From Leucobacter rhizosphaerae (GTDB lineage: Bacteria; Actinomycetota; Actinomycetes; Actinomycetales; Microbacteriaceae), in assembly GCF_022919175.1 (NCBI RefSeq), contig NZ_CP095043.1, positions 1,922,001 to 1,986,000 on the forward strand: a stretch of 64,000 bases of DNA. Direction: 5' to 3'. Shown one piece after another: positions 23,950 to 32,819 of the stretch. The position numbers and the translations under genes were made by a program. The first letter of the stretch is position 1, and each line of letters starts with the position of its first letter. The notes under the pieces are model-generated. The model was not told the origin of the DNA. It saw only the letters and a list, made by a program, of their open reading frames with translations, and searched no databases.

Positions 23950-25706
23950 GCCGGCTGCCGTTCCGTCGAGTGCGCCCCCGAGCCGGAAACCGCAGCGGCA
24001 TTCGCAGCCGATTCGGCGTCCGCATCCGCCTCATCCTCGACCGCGGAGCGGAAGTCGCATCCGTCCGGCGCCTGCATGACCTCGGCCCGGTGCAGCTTGG
24101 CGAACGCGCTCTTCCTCGCCAGCAACCGGATCTCGGGCTCCCGGCTCGCGAGCGTCTCCTCGTCGACGAGCAGGTCGAGACGCCGCTCCCGCACGGAGAG
24201 CCGGATCAGATCGCCGGTCCGCACCTTCGACAGGGGCCCGCCGAGCGCCGTCTCCGGCGAGATGTGCAGCACGACCGTGCCGTACGCCGTGCCGCTCATG
24301 CGCGCATCAGACAGCCGCACCATGTCGGTGACACCCTGCGCGAGCAGTTTCTTGGGGATCGGGAGGTAGCCCGCCTCTGGCATGCCCGAGGCGATCGGGC
24401 CGCCGTTCTGCATCACCAGGAAGTCGTCCGCGGTGACGTCGAGGTCGGGATCATCGATCCGCTCGGCGAGGTCCTCGGGCGACGTGAAGACGACGGCGCG
24501 GCCGGTGCGCTCGAAGAGCTCGGGCGTCGCGGCGGCCCGCTTCAGGATCGCTCCCGTGGGGGCCAGCGACCCGAACAGGGTGACGAGACCGCCGACCGGG
24601 TTCACCGGGTCACTGGCGGGCCGCACCACCGCATGATCCCGGTACGTGTCCTCGGGGTCGATGTGGTCGCGGAGCGTGCCGCCGCCGATCGTCGGCGCGT
24701 CGAGGTCGAAGAGGTCCGGCAGCTCGCGCAGCACCGCGCGCACCCCGCCGGCGCGGTGGAAGTCCTCCATGTACCCGTCGCCGGTGGGCTTCAGGGAGAC
24801 GATCACCGGTGTCTCATCGCTGAGCTCGTTGAAGCGCTCCAGATCGACCCGCACCCCGGCCCGGCGGGCCATGGCGGTGAGGTGGATGAGCGCGTTCGTG
24901 GAGCCGCTGATCGCGAGCAGCATCCGCAGGGCGTTCTCGACCGAGCGCTCGGTCACGAAGGTCCGGGGCGACGGTCCGCCATCGCGGGCAAGCTGCGCGG
25001 CGCGGCGGCCGCTCTCCTCGGCGATCCGCAGCCGATCCGCCGCCACAGCCGGAATGGTCGCGGAACCCGGCAGCGCAAGCCCCAGGGTCTCGACGATGCT
25101 CGCCATCGTGCTCGCCGTCCCCATCACCGGGCAGGTGCCGGCGGTCGACGCGAGCCGCTGCTTCACGAGATCGAGCCGGGCCCGCGTCATCGTTCCCGCG
25201 CGGTACTGCCCCCAGTACCGGCGGCAGTCGGTGCACGCTCCCAATCGCTCGCCCTCGAAGCTCCCCGTCATCATCGGACCGACCGGGAGCACGACGGTCG
25301 GCACGTCGGCCGACAGCGCCGCCATCGTCTGGCCCGGGATCGTCTTGTCACAGCCGCCGACCATCACCACGGAGTCCATGGGCTGGCCCTTGATCATCTC
25401 CTCGGTCTCCATCGCCAGCATGTTCCGGAAGTACATGGACGTCGGGTTGAGGAATCCCTCGCCGAGCGAGATCGTCGGGAAGACCATGGGCAGCGCGCCC
25501 TCCATGAGCGCCCCGCGCTTCACGGCCTCGATGAGCTCCGGAGCGAGCCGGTGGCAGTTGTTGTAGTCGCTCGCGGTCCAGGTGATCCCGACGATGGGTC
25601 GGTCGAGCGCCTCCTCGCTGTATCCCATGCTGGACGCGAAGGCCCCCCGCAGGTAGGCCGCGAACTCGGGGTCGCCGTAGTCGGTGAGTCCATTGGTGAT
25701 TCCCAT
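23946..25706 (-). CDS. IlvD/Edd-family dehydratase (likely sugar-acid type)
   Basis: A 586-residue iron-sulfur dehydratase that removes water from a 2,3-dihydroxy acid to give a 2-keto-3-deoxy acid. Cluster cysteines are C51 (NNCHR), C119 (GGCDKT) and C192 (GTCPVMG); two extra Cys lie in GACTDC. The C-terminal 28 residues are an Ala/Asp/Ser-rich tail. A longer frame upstream overlaps the reductase gene; ATG 25706 with AGGAGGAAG is clear. With aromatic-type neighbours it is probably not the valine-pathway enzyme. It may act on a dihydroxy acid made by the Rieske system; the substrate is unknown. Confidence 0.85.
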   Translation of the reverse strand: MGITNGLTDYGDPEFAAYLRGAFASSMGYSEEALDRPIVGITWTASDYNNCHRLAPELIEAVKRGALMEGALPMVFPTISLGEGFLNPTSMYFRNMLAMETEEMIKGQPMDSVVMVGGCDKTIPGQTMAALSADVPTVVLPVGPMMTGSFEGERLGACTDCRRYWGQYRAGTMTRARLDLVKQRLASTAGTCPVMGTASTMASIVETLGLALPGSATIPAVAADRLRIAEESGRRAAQLARDGGPSPRTFVTERSVENALRMLLAISGSTNALIHLTAMARRAGVRVDLERFNELSDETPVIVSLKPTGDGYMEDFHRAGGVRAVLRELPDLFDLDAPTIGGGTLRDHIDPEDTYRDHAVVRPASDPVNPVGGLVTLFGSLAPTGAILKRAAATPELFERTGRAVVFTSPEDLAERIDDPDLDVTADDFLVMQNGGPIASGMPEAGYLPIPKKLLAQGVTDMVRLSDARMSGTAYGTVVLHISPETALGGPLSKVRTGDLIRLSVRERRLDLLVDEETLASREPEIRLLARKSAFAKLHRAEVMQAPDGCDFRSAVEDEADADAESAANAAAVSGSGAHSTERQPA

Positions 25707-25708
25707 GG

Positions 25709-26899
25709 TCAGAGCTTCCTCCTGAGGTCGACGATGGACGGCACGGTCTTCAGGTAGTCCACGATGCGGTTCATGCTCTCGATCGCGACGAGCTTGCCGC
25801 CCAGATAGCGCTCGACGAACCAGCTGTCGTCGTCGGACGTCACGACGTCCGTGGTCTCGACGCTCGGCGGCACCCAGCCGGCGAGTCGGATCGACACGCC
25901 CACCTGGTCCGACCAGAAGGTCGGGGCGCCGGTCTCCCGCAGTTCCTTGCCCGCGATCACCCCGGCGAGCGTCTTGGCCTGCGACGTCGCGTTGAACACC
26001 GACTCGACGCGGGCCTCCTGTCCGCCCGGCGTGCGGAAACTCGCGACGTCGCCGATGGCGTAGAGCCCGGGGATGGTGGTCTCGCACTGCTGGTCGACGA
26101 GCACCCCGCGCCCGCACTCCGCACCGATCGCCTTCGCGAGCTCGAGGTTCGCGAGCGCTCCGACCGCGAACACCACCTGGTCCGCGGTGATCTCGGTGCC
26201 GTCCGCCAGCCGCACCCGCACCTCGTCGCCGTCCTCGCTGAGCTCGGCCACGAGGCACCCCAGGTGGATCGTCAGGCCCCGCTCCTCGTGGCGATCCTGC
26301 AGCCACCGAGAGGTGAAGCCCGACGCGCGACCCGTGAGCAGCGACGGGCTCGCTTCCACGAGCGAGACCTCGAGCCCCGACGCGGTGAGCGCACTCGCGG
26401 TCTCGAGGCCGAGGTACCCGCCGCCGACGACGAGGAAGCGGCGCGCGCCCGTCGCGATCGCGTCCTGCAGCCGCAGGGCGTCCTCGTAGCTGCGCACCGC
26501 GTGCACGCGGGTCGTCTCTCCCCACGGGGCAGGCACGGCACGGGCGCCCGTGGCGAGCACGCACACGCCGTACTCGATGACCCGACCGTCGTCGACGGTG
26601 ACCGTGCGCCGCTCGGGATCGATCGCCGTGACGGATCGACCCGTCTCCACGGCGACGTCGATCTTCTCGTAGCCGGCCGCGCCGAGGAACGCCAGCCGGT
26701 CGATGTCGGCCCGCGACTTCATCACGCCCTTCGACAGCGGGGGCCGGTCGTAGGGGAGGTACGGCTCTGCGCCGAAGACCCGAACGCTGCCCTCGTACCC
26801 CTCGCGGCGGAGCGACTTCACGAGTTCGGCCGCGGCCTGTCCGGCACCGATGACCACGACGTCCTCGCGCGACGCCGTGACGGCGTGCTCGGCACTCAC
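25709..26899 (-). CDS. FAD-dependent ferredoxin reductase
   Basis: A 396-residue NAD(P)H:ferredoxin reductase of the aromatic dioxygenase type. FAD motif GAGQAAAE (18-25), NAD motif VGGGYLGLE (about 157-165) and second FAD motif YAIGDVASF (about 283-291). A C-terminal reductase domain follows (about 320-390). It most likely feeds the [2Fe-2S] ferredoxin encoded at 32490, since no other reductase lies near the Rieske genes. It overlaps the aldehyde dehydrogenase stop (ATGA) and is 2 bp from the dehydratase start. Confidence 0.9.
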   Translation of the reverse strand: MSAEHAVTASREDVVVIGAGQAAAELVKSLRREGYEGSVRVFGAEPYLPYDRPPLSKGVMKSRADIDRLAFLGAAGYEKIDVAVETGRSVTAIDPERRTVTVDDGRVIEYGVCVLATGARAVPAPWGETTRVHAVRSYEDALRLQDAIATGARRFLVVGGGYLGLETASALTASGLEVSLVEASPSLLTGRASGFTSRWLQDRHEERGLTIHLGCLVAELSEDGDEVRVRLADGTEITADQVVFAVGALANLELAKAIGAECGRGVLVDQQCETTIPGLYAIGDVASFRTPGGQEARVESVFNATSQAKTLAGVIAGKELRETGAPTFWSDQVGVSIRLAGWVPPSVETTDVVTSDDDSWFVERYLGGKLVAIESMNRIVDYLKTVPSIVDLRRKL

Positions 26900-28356
26900 C
26901 GCAGGCCGCCGATGCAGACGTACTTCAGCTGGGTGTACTCCTCGAGGCCGAAGTGCGAGCCCTCCCGGCCGTAGCCGGAATCCTTCACCCCGCCGAAGGG
27001 CGCGACCTCGGTCGTGGTGAGCGACTCGTTCACCCCGACCATGCCGAACTCGAGCGCTTCGCTGACCGCAATGATGCGGCGGTAGTCGTTCGTGTAGAAG
27101 TACGCCGAGAGTCCGTAGACCGTCGCGTTGGCGCGCGCGATGACCTCCTCGGTCGTATCGAAGATCGAGATCGGGGCGATCGGGCCGAAGATCTCGGAGC
27201 GCACGATGTCCATGTCGTCGGACACGTCCGTGATCACCGCGGGCTGCACGAACGCGCCCGTGAGCCGCTCACCGCCCGCCAGCACCCGCGCGCCCTGTGC
27301 ACGGGCGACGTCGAGCATGCGCACCACGCCGTCGGCGGCGCCGGCGTTGATGAGGGGCCCGATCTCCGTGCCCGCCGTCATGCCCGACCCCACGCGCAGG
27401 GCGGCGGCCTGCTCGGCCAGACGCCGCGAGAACTCCTCGGCGACGCCGCGCTGCACGAAGATGCGGTTCGTGGCCACGCAGGTCTGTCCCGCGTTGCGGA
27501 ACTTGCTCGCCATCGCGCCGCGCACCGCGAGCTCGAGATCGGCGTCGTCGAAGACGATGAGGGGCGCGCTGCCGCCGAGTTCCAACGACAAGTGTTTGAG
27601 CGTGTCCGCGGATTCACGCGCGAGCTGCTTGCCCGTCGGCGTGGATCCGGTGAACGAGATCTTGCGCACCAGCGGGTGCGCCGTGAACGCTCCGCCGATC
27701 TCGCCGCCCCGACCCGTCACGACGTTGAAGACCCCGGAGGGGATCCCCGCCGCGTCGGCGAGCAGGGCGAGCGCGAGGGCGCTGAGGGGCGTCTCGGCGG
27801 CGGGCTTCGCGACCACCGTGCAGCCGGCGGCGAGCGCCGCACCGGCCTTGCGGGCGATCATCGCCGCCGGGAAGTTCCAGGGGGCGATGACCCCGACGAC
27901 CCCGAGGGGCTCGCGCTGCACGAGGAGGCGCCGGTCGGCTGTGTTCGCCGGGATCGTCTCGCCGTACAGGCGCCGGCTCTCCTCCGAGAAGAACTCGAGG
28001 TAGGCCTGGGACTGCCGCAGTTCGTTGCGCGCCTCCTGGAGCGGCTTGCCCTGCTCCGCGGTGAGGATCCGCGCGAGCGGCTCGAGGAACTCCCCGATGA
28101 GGTCGTGCCAGCGTCGGAGCAGCACCGAGCGCTCCTTCGCCGGCGTGCGCCGCCAGGAGGCGAACGCAGCGTGGGCGGCCTCGACGGCCCGGTCCACGTC
28201 CGCTCCGCCCATCGCGGGGACCGTGCCCACGATCGCCCCCGTCGCCGGGTCGAGCACGTCCTGCGTGCGGGCGTCGATCCCGCCCCGCCAGCCCCCGCCG
28301 ACGAAGGCCTGGGCCCGTGCGGGAAGCGCGTCCAACTGCGCGAGCATCTCTTCCAT
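26896..28356 (-). CDS. Succinate-semialdehyde-type aldehyde dehydrogenase
   Basis: A 486-residue aldehyde dehydrogenase of the GabD-like group. Active site C293 (NAGQTCVATNR), E259 (LELGGSAP), N161 (APWNFPAAM) and K184. ATG 28356 with GAGGAGAT upstream gives the standard length; a 16-residue longer start has no ribosome site. First gene of the minus-strand operon that continues into the reductase, dehydratase and UbiX-UbiD. The GabD-like motif AAETPLSALALA supports a semialdehyde substrate. Confidence 0.9.
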   Translation of the reverse strand: MEEMLAQLDALPARAQAFVGGGWRGGIDARTQDVLDPATGAIVGTVPAMGGADVDRAVEAAHAAFASWRRTPAKERSVLLRRWHDLIGEFLEPLARILTAEQGKPLQEARNELRQSQAYLEFFSEESRRLYGETIPANTADRRLLVQREPLGVVGVIAPWNFPAAMIARKAGAALAAGCTVVAKPAAETPLSALALALLADAAGIPSGVFNVVTGRGGEIGGAFTAHPLVRKISFTGSTPTGKQLARESADTLKHLSLELGGSAPLIVFDDADLELAVRGAMASKFRNAGQTCVATNRIFVQRGVAEEFSRRLAEQAAALRVGSGMTAGTEIGPLINAGAADGVVRMLDVARAQGARVLAGGERLTGAFVQPAVITDVSDDMDIVRSEIFGPIAPISIFDTTEEVIARANATVYGLSAYFYTNDYRRIIAVSEALEFGMVGVNESLTTTEVAPFGGVKDSGYGREGSHFGLEEYTQLKYVCIGGLR

Positions 28357-28447
28357 GCGGCATCTCCTCACCAACTGCACCCTCGTGCCGCTCCCCGGCA
28401 GCACTGCTGAATGACCTCATCGTAGAATCGCGGGAACCCGCCTGATA

Positions 28448-28461
28448 TGTGCGCCGGCACA
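28448..28461. promoter_or_regulatory. Putative PucR box (TGTGC-N4-GCACA) in a divergent promoter
   Basis: TGTGCGCCGGCACA, with perfect 5-bp arms, lies between the aldehyde dehydrogenase operon and the MFS gene. Nearly the same 14-mer precedes the Dpp-type operon (40554) and diverged copies precede the Rieske and hydroxyacid dehydrogenase genes. The adjacent PucR-family protein is the obvious candidate to bind it; this is inference. Confidence 0.7.
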
Positions 28462-28593
28462 ACCATGCCGGGCTCCTTTGGGCGGCGGCACGTTCCGGGT
28501 CGCGCGCGTGCACGAGACGATATGTTCTGGGCGAACTTCTGCCCGACGACGGCGGGAACCGCCCGAGAGCGCGGAGCAGCGGTGGTGGATCCC

Positions 28594-29862
28594 ATGAGAC
28601 TTCCCAGAGCCTTCTGGTTGCTCTTCGCGGCGACGCTCGTCGCCCGCACCGGCTTCTTCGTCGAGTCCTTCCTGACCATCTTCATGAAGAGCGACGTCGG
28701 GTTCTCGCCCAGCCAGGCGAGCCTCGTGATGGCGCTCTACGGAGCCGGGGGTGCGCTCACCACGCTCCTGAGCGGCCCGCTCATCGATCGCTTCGGCCCG
28801 CGGGCCGTGCTGACCGTGGCGCTCACGGCCACGGCGCTCGCGGCCGGCGTGCTCGCGCTGCAGCCGCCCGCGTGGCTCGTCGCCCCGATCGTGCTCGGGG
28901 TCGGGTCGTTCGGGCAGGTGATCATGCCCGCGTCGAACACGATCGTCGCCGAACGCGTGCCGCGGTGGCAGCAGCGTCGCGCGTTCTCGCTGATGTTCGT
29001 CGCCCTCAACGCGGGCCTCGCGGTGGGCCCGCTGATCGGCGGTTTGCTGTCCTCCGTCTCGTTCCCCGCGATGTTCGCGACGGGGATGGCGCTGATCCTG
29101 ATCGGCGCGCTGCTCTCCGGGAGGATCCGCCCGGAACGCCCGGACACAGCCGAGCGCCCGGACTCCCCTGAACGCCCGAGCCACGAAGGCATCGCGCCGA
29201 AGCCGGCCCGCCGCGCGCCCTGGCTCGCCGGGTTCGCCGTCGTGCGGCGCGATCGCCTCTTCCTGGTGTTCGTCCTCACCAACTGCCTCTTCATGGGGGT
29301 GTACCTGCAGGTGTTCGTGACGCTGCCGCTCTTTATGGTCACCGACGGTCTCGGCCCGAGCGGCTACGGGGTGCTGATGGCGCTCAACGGCACGCTGCTC
29401 GTGCTGCTGCAGCTGCCGGTCGATCGAGTGCTGCGACGCTTCCCCGTGGCGCCGCTGCTGGCGGTCGGCGCGGCGCTCCTCACCGCGGGCACCGCGCTCA
29501 ACGCGGGCGCGTCATCCCTCTGGGCGTACTGCCTGATCGCGCTGCTCTGGACCGCGGGCGAGCTCATCAACATGCCGCTCGCCGCCAGTGTGACCGCCGG
29601 CATCGCGCACTCGGAGCACCGCGGCCTCTACCTGGCCTGCCACGGCCTCGCGTTCCCCGTCGGCATGACGATCGCCTCGCTGGTCGGCGGCTTCGCCCTC
29701 GAGCACCTGCCCCAGCCCAAGCTCCTCTGGATCTTCGTGGCCGTACTCGGTGCGGGCGTGGTAGCGCTCCGGATCCTCACCGCCCGCGCCATCGGTCGTC
29801 GCCTCGCCGAGACGAGCGCAGAGCCGAGCGGCGATCCGAGCGCAGATCCGAGCGCCGCCTGA
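28594..29862 (+). CDS. MFS transporter
   Basis: A 422-residue major facilitator with about 12 predicted membrane spans. The loop 2-3 motif A region GPLIDRFGPRAV and a charged central loop (about 175-200, rich in ERPD) separate two six-helix halves. The start is set at ATG 28594 with GGTGG before it; open sequence upstream includes the putative PucR box and is not used. Drug/H+ antiporter-type fold; export or uptake direction is not visible. It may carry the aromatic substrate or a product of the island. Confidence 0.85.
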   Translation: MRLPRAFWLLFAATLVARTGFFVESFLTIFMKSDVGFSPSQASLVMALYGAGGALTTLLSGPLIDRFGPRAVLTVALTATALAAGVLALQPPAWLVAPIVLGVGSFGQVIMPASNTIVAERVPRWQQRRAFSLMFVALNAGLAVGPLIGGLLSSVSFPAMFATGMALILIGALLSGRIRPERPDTAERPDSPERPSHEGIAPKPARRAPWLAGFAVVRRDRLFLVFVLTNCLFMGVYLQVFVTLPLFMVTDGLGPSGYGVLMALNGTLLVLLQLPVDRVLRRFPVAPLLAVGAALLTAGTALNAGASSLWAYCLIALLWTAGELINMPLAASVTAGIAHSEHRGLYLACHGLAFPVGMTIASLVGGFALEHLPQPKLLWIFVAVLGAGVVALRILTARAIGRRLAETSAEPSGDPSADPSAA

Positions 29863-29872
29863 CGACTCGCCG

Positions 29873-31408
29873 TCAGCCCATCTCCATCGCGCGCACGGCG
29901 AGGTAGAAGTTCACGAGATCCTCGAACGAGTTCAGGTCGCAGCCCGTCAGCTTCTCGATGAGCCGCAGACGATAGCGCAGGGTGTTGCGGTGCACGAAGA
30001 GCGCCTGCGCCGCCTCGGCGCTCTGGCAGTCGGCGTCGAGGTAGACCTGCAGCGTGTGCACGAGGTCGGAGTCGTTGTCGCGGTCGTACTCGAGCAGCGA
30101 GCGGAGGATCTGCTCGCCGACACTGCGCAGCGGCACCTTCAGGCTTGCGAGCATGAGCCGGGGCAGGTGCATCGAGCCCCGAGAGGATGACGAGATCCCG
30201 GATCGCATCGATCCCTGAGCCTCCAGCCACGACAGGCGGAGCCCGGCGACGCCGGAGTACGGACTGCCGACGCCGATGCGCGTCTCCCCCAGGCGGTCGA
30301 GGTGGCGGTGGAGCGCCTGTTCGAGCTCGTCCACGGGCACCTGCTCCGAGCACATCACCGCGACGATGCCGTCGACGAGCGCCACGGCGTAGCTCCCCGA
30401 ACCCGCCGGCACGAGCGTCTCGACGTTCCACGGAATGTCCTCCAGCAGTCGCGGCGCGCACTCGACCCGCGCCAGCACGACGCGGTTCGGCGACTCGAAG
30501 CTCATGCCCCCGCGCGCTAGACGACGCTGCGCCTCGAAGTCCGCGAGATCTCCCTGGATGTAGTCGCTGATCACCTGCCCCAGCAGCTCGCGGCGACCGT
30601 GCTGCTCGGCCTGCCGACGTGAGAGCTCCAGCGCGACGAGTCCGAGGGCGAACCGCATGATCTCCGGCGCGGCGCCGACCCCGAGCGTGCAGACGAACGC
30701 CACGCGCTGGTCCGAGATGAGCACCGGATACACCGAGGTGCCCTCGATCGTGTCCCCCGCGCCGAGGGTGGTGCGGCGGGCGATGATCTCCTCGATCGGC
30801 CACGGCGTCGAGGTCGGCTGGCTCGCGATGAGGTTGCCCCAGTAGTCGACGACCGCGACCGGCACGGTGAGGAGGCGCCGCAGCCGAGTGAGCAGTCCCT
30901 CCATGCCCAGACGCGAGGTGAGCGCCTCGGTGAGGTCGGTGTGCGCCTGCAGGGTGCTCTGGACGGCGGCGAACTTGTCGCCCAGCGTGTAGTCGACGAT
31001 GTACTCGCCGATCGATCGCAACGTCGTGGTGAGCGGCACCGAGATGAGCGGCAGGCCGTACTGGCTCGCGGCGTCGATCATGCGCTGCGGCACGACCTGG
31101 TGGGAGAGCCCGACGGCGATACCGACGGCGGTCACCCCGACGGAGGAGATCCGCTGGATGAACCGCTCGATCTCCGGGGACTCGGGATCCTCCCACGCGC
31201 TGCCGAGGGTGAGGATCAGCTCGTCGCCGAGCAGGTAGGGCGCCGGGTCGACCATCTCCGTGACCGTGACCCAGCGGATGCTCCGGTCGAGGAGGTACTC
31301 CGGCACCTGCACGGCCTCGAGGTTCAGGGAGCGCTCGGCGAGCAGCGTCCGCAGCGTCGCGTACGAGCCGAAGCGGCTCTGCGTGGAATCCCCGGACCTG
31401 TGGCTCAC
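29873..31408 (-). CDS. PucR/CdaR-family transcriptional regulator
   Basis: A 511-residue regulator with an N-terminal PucR domain (LRTLLAERSLNLEAV then LLGDELILTLGSAW), a GGDEF-like middle and a C-terminal PucR helix-turn-helix (about 445-505; ALFVHRNTLRYRLRLIEKLTG). The GTG at 31408 is chosen because GAGGGAG lies 8 nt upstream and it starts 24 bp after a large palindrome. An ATG at 31471, overlapping the upstream stop, would add 21 residues encoded by that palindrome. Likely senses an aromatic or purine-like effector and controls the surrounding island. Confidence 0.85.
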   Translation of the reverse strand: MSHRSGDSTQSRFGSYATLRTLLAERSLNLEAVQVPEYLLDRSIRWVTVTEMVDPAPYLLGDELILTLGSAWEDPESPEIERFIQRISSVGVTAVGIAVGLSHQVVPQRMIDAASQYGLPLISVPLTTTLRSIGEYIVDYTLGDKFAAVQSTLQAHTDLTEALTSRLGMEGLLTRLRRLLTVPVAVVDYWGNLIASQPTSTPWPIEEIIARRTTLGAGDTIEGTSVYPVLISDQRVAFVCTLGVGAAPEIMRFALGLVALELSRRQAEQHGRRELLGQVISDYIQGDLADFEAQRRLARGGMSFESPNRVVLARVECAPRLLEDIPWNVETLVPAGSGSYAVALVDGIVAVMCSEQVPVDELEQALHRHLDRLGETRIGVGSPYSGVAGLRLSWLEAQGSMRSGISSSSRGSMHLPRLMLASLKVPLRSVGEQILRSLLEYDRDNDSDLVHTLQVYLDADCQSAEAAQALFVHRNTLRYRLRLIEKLTGCDLNSFEDLVNFYLAVRAMEMG

Positions 31409-31431
31409 CGCTGCTCCCTCGCCCTCGACGC

Positions 31432-31463
31432 TGAGGAGCCGGGCACGTGTGCCCGGCTCCTCA
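31432..31463. promoter_or_regulatory. 32-bp palindrome between hydroxyacid dehydrogenase and pucR
   Basis: TGAGGAGCCGGGCAC (31432-31446) is exactly inverted at 31449-31463, with GT between. It begins 4 bp after the dehydrogenase stop. It can fold as a 15-bp stem, acting as terminator or attenuator, or serve as an autoregulatory site for the PucR protein. Confidence 0.75.
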
Positions 31464-31467
31464 CGGA

Positions 31468-32427
31468 TCATCCCCCGAAAATCTCATCCCAGTTTAGCGG
31501 CGTCTCCGGGCGCCGCCCGGCAAGCCCGTCCTCGAGGTTGCGGATCGCGAGCTCCACCATCGCGCGTCGCGTCTCCTCCGTCGCGCTGCCGTTGTGGGGC
31601 TGCAGGATCACGTTGTCGAACTCCACGAGTGGGCTCGACACGGGGAGCGGCTCCTCCTCGAAGACGTCGAGCGCGGCGCCCGCGATCGTGCCCTCGCGGA
31701 GCGCGGCCACGAGGTCGTCGGTGTTGACGACGGCGCCGCGGGCCATATTGATGAGGTAGGCGCTCGGCTTCATGAGCGCGAAGTCCTCACGCACGAAGAA
31801 TCCGCGGGTGCGCTGCGTGAGCGGGGTGTGCAGCGTGACGAAGTCGGAGCGCTGCAGCATGTCCTCCCACTCCGCCCACTCGGCCACGCCCGACGCATCG
31901 ATCTCGGGGTTGCGCGAGCGGTTGTGGTAGAGCACCGTGATCCCGAGCGGGGCGACGATCTCGGCGAGTCGCCGACCGATCCGGCCCATGCCGACGACCC
32001 CGAGGGTGGTGCCGTGCACATCGTGCGTCAGCGGCGGCCAGGCGCGCTCCCACGAGCCGTCGCGAACGTAGCGGTCGTACGTGACGATACCGCGGCCGAG
32101 CGCGAGGATCAGGCCCAGGGTGAGTTCGGCGACCGCGTTGTCGAGCACCCCCGGGGTGTTGGTGACCACGATGTTGGCCGAGGTGGCCGCGGGCACATCG
32201 ACGCTGTCGTAGCCGACCCCGTGGTTCGAGACCATGCGCAGCGACGGCAGCTGCGCGATGACCGCGGCGTCCACCGGCGTGCCGCCGTCCATGAACCAGC
32301 CGGCCGGTTCGCCGTACTGCGCGAGGTTCGAGGTCTCACCCTCGGGGACGTCGACCAGTCGGTAGGTCTCCGCGAGCCTCGCCCGCAGATCGTCGGGGAG
32401 GGACGACGAGATGAACACTGTTTCCAT
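31468..32427 (-). CDS. D-isomer-specific 2-hydroxyacid dehydrogenase
   Basis: A 319-residue NAD(P)-dependent dehydrogenase, third of its family in the window. Motifs: GMGRIG for the cofactor (about 151-156), catalytic Arg in NMARGA, Glu in VFEEEPLP and His in LQPHNGS. The start is uncertain: ATG 32427 gives the standard length, while ATG 32448 would add seven residues. It lies 62 bp after the ferredoxin gene and may be co-transcribed with the Rieske genes. Substrate unknown. Confidence 0.85.
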   Translation of the reverse strand: METVFISSSLPDDLRARLAETYRLVDVPEGETSNLAQYGEPAGWFMDGGTPVDAAVIAQLPSLRMVSNHGVGYDSVDVPAATSANIVVTNTPGVLDNAVAELTLGLILALGRGIVTYDRYVRDGSWERAWPPLTHDVHGTTLGVVGMGRIGRRLAEIVAPLGITVLYHNRSRNPEIDASGVAEWAEWEDMLQRSDFVTLHTPLTQRTRGFFVREDFALMKPSAYLINMARGAVVNTDDLVAALREGTIAGAALDVFEEEPLPVSSPLVEFDNVILQPHNGSATEETRRAMVELAIRNLEDGLAGRRPETPLNWDEIFGG

Positions 32428-32448
32428 GCGTGGAACGCACCTTTCCAT

Positions 32449-32462
32449 TGTGCGCCGGCGAG
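32449..32462. promoter_or_regulatory. Possible degenerate PucR box
   Basis: TGTGCGCCGGCGAG matches 11 of 14 positions of the box at 28448; only one arm is intact. It lies just upstream of the hydroxyacid dehydrogenase start. Confidence 0.4.
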
Positions 32463-32489
32463 TGCCGGCCGGTCGTGGGACGTGACCCG

Positions 32490-32819
32490 TCAGAGATCGA
32501 GCTGGCGGGTCGGAATGTCGACCTCGATGCCGTCGAATTCAGGCTCCATCGGGATCTGGCAGGCGAGGCGGCTCGTCTCACCGAGCTCGGGCACGATCGT
32601 GAGCAGCGCGGCCTCGCTCGGCTCGGGTTCGGGCAGACGGGTCGCCCACTCCGGCCGCACCTTCACGTGGCACGTTCCGCAGATCGCCCCTCCTCCGCAG
32701 TCGGCGACGATGCCCTGCACCCCTTCCTGGCGGGCGCCCTCCATGAGGGTCCAGCCGTCGGGGACATCGATCTCGTCGCTCGACTCGCCGTCCGACGAGT
32801 GCAGCACCGCGCGCACCAT
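32490..32819 (-). CDS. [2Fe-2S] ferredoxin, adrenodoxin/putidaredoxin type
   Basis: A 109-residue electron carrier. Cluster ligands are C41, C47 and C50 in DCGGGAICGTCHV, and C87 in RLACQI, the C-x5-C-x2-C spacing of vertebrate-type ferredoxins. It should pass electrons from the FAD reductase (25709-26899) to the Rieske oxygenase. ATG 32819 overlaps the beta-subunit stop by one base (TGATG). A plant/vertebrate-type ferredoxin next to a Rieske oxygenase, in place of a Rieske ferredoxin, resembles class IIA/IIIA-like hybrids. Confidence 0.93.
   Translation of the reverse strand: MVRAVLHSSDGESSDEIDVPDGWTLMEGARQEGVQGIVADCGGGAICGTCHVKVRPEWATRLPEPEPSEAALLTIVPELGETSRLACQIPMEPEFDGIEVDIPTRQLDL

Noticed and set aside
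21559..24369. Long plus-strand open frame opposite the aldehyde dehydrogenase and ubiX-ubiD genes
   Set aside because: Its protein is Arg/His/Gly-rich with no family pattern; it mirrors codon bias of the real minus-strand genes.
23946..25706. Dehydratase as branched-chain amino acid biosynthetic IlvD
   Set aside because: No ilv genes nearby, and the tail and extra cysteines differ; placed in a catabolic operon instead.
29859..29876. Hairpin CTGACG/CGTCAG overlapping the stops of the MFS and PucR genes as terminator
   Set aside because: Only 6-bp arms within coding ends; too weak to call.
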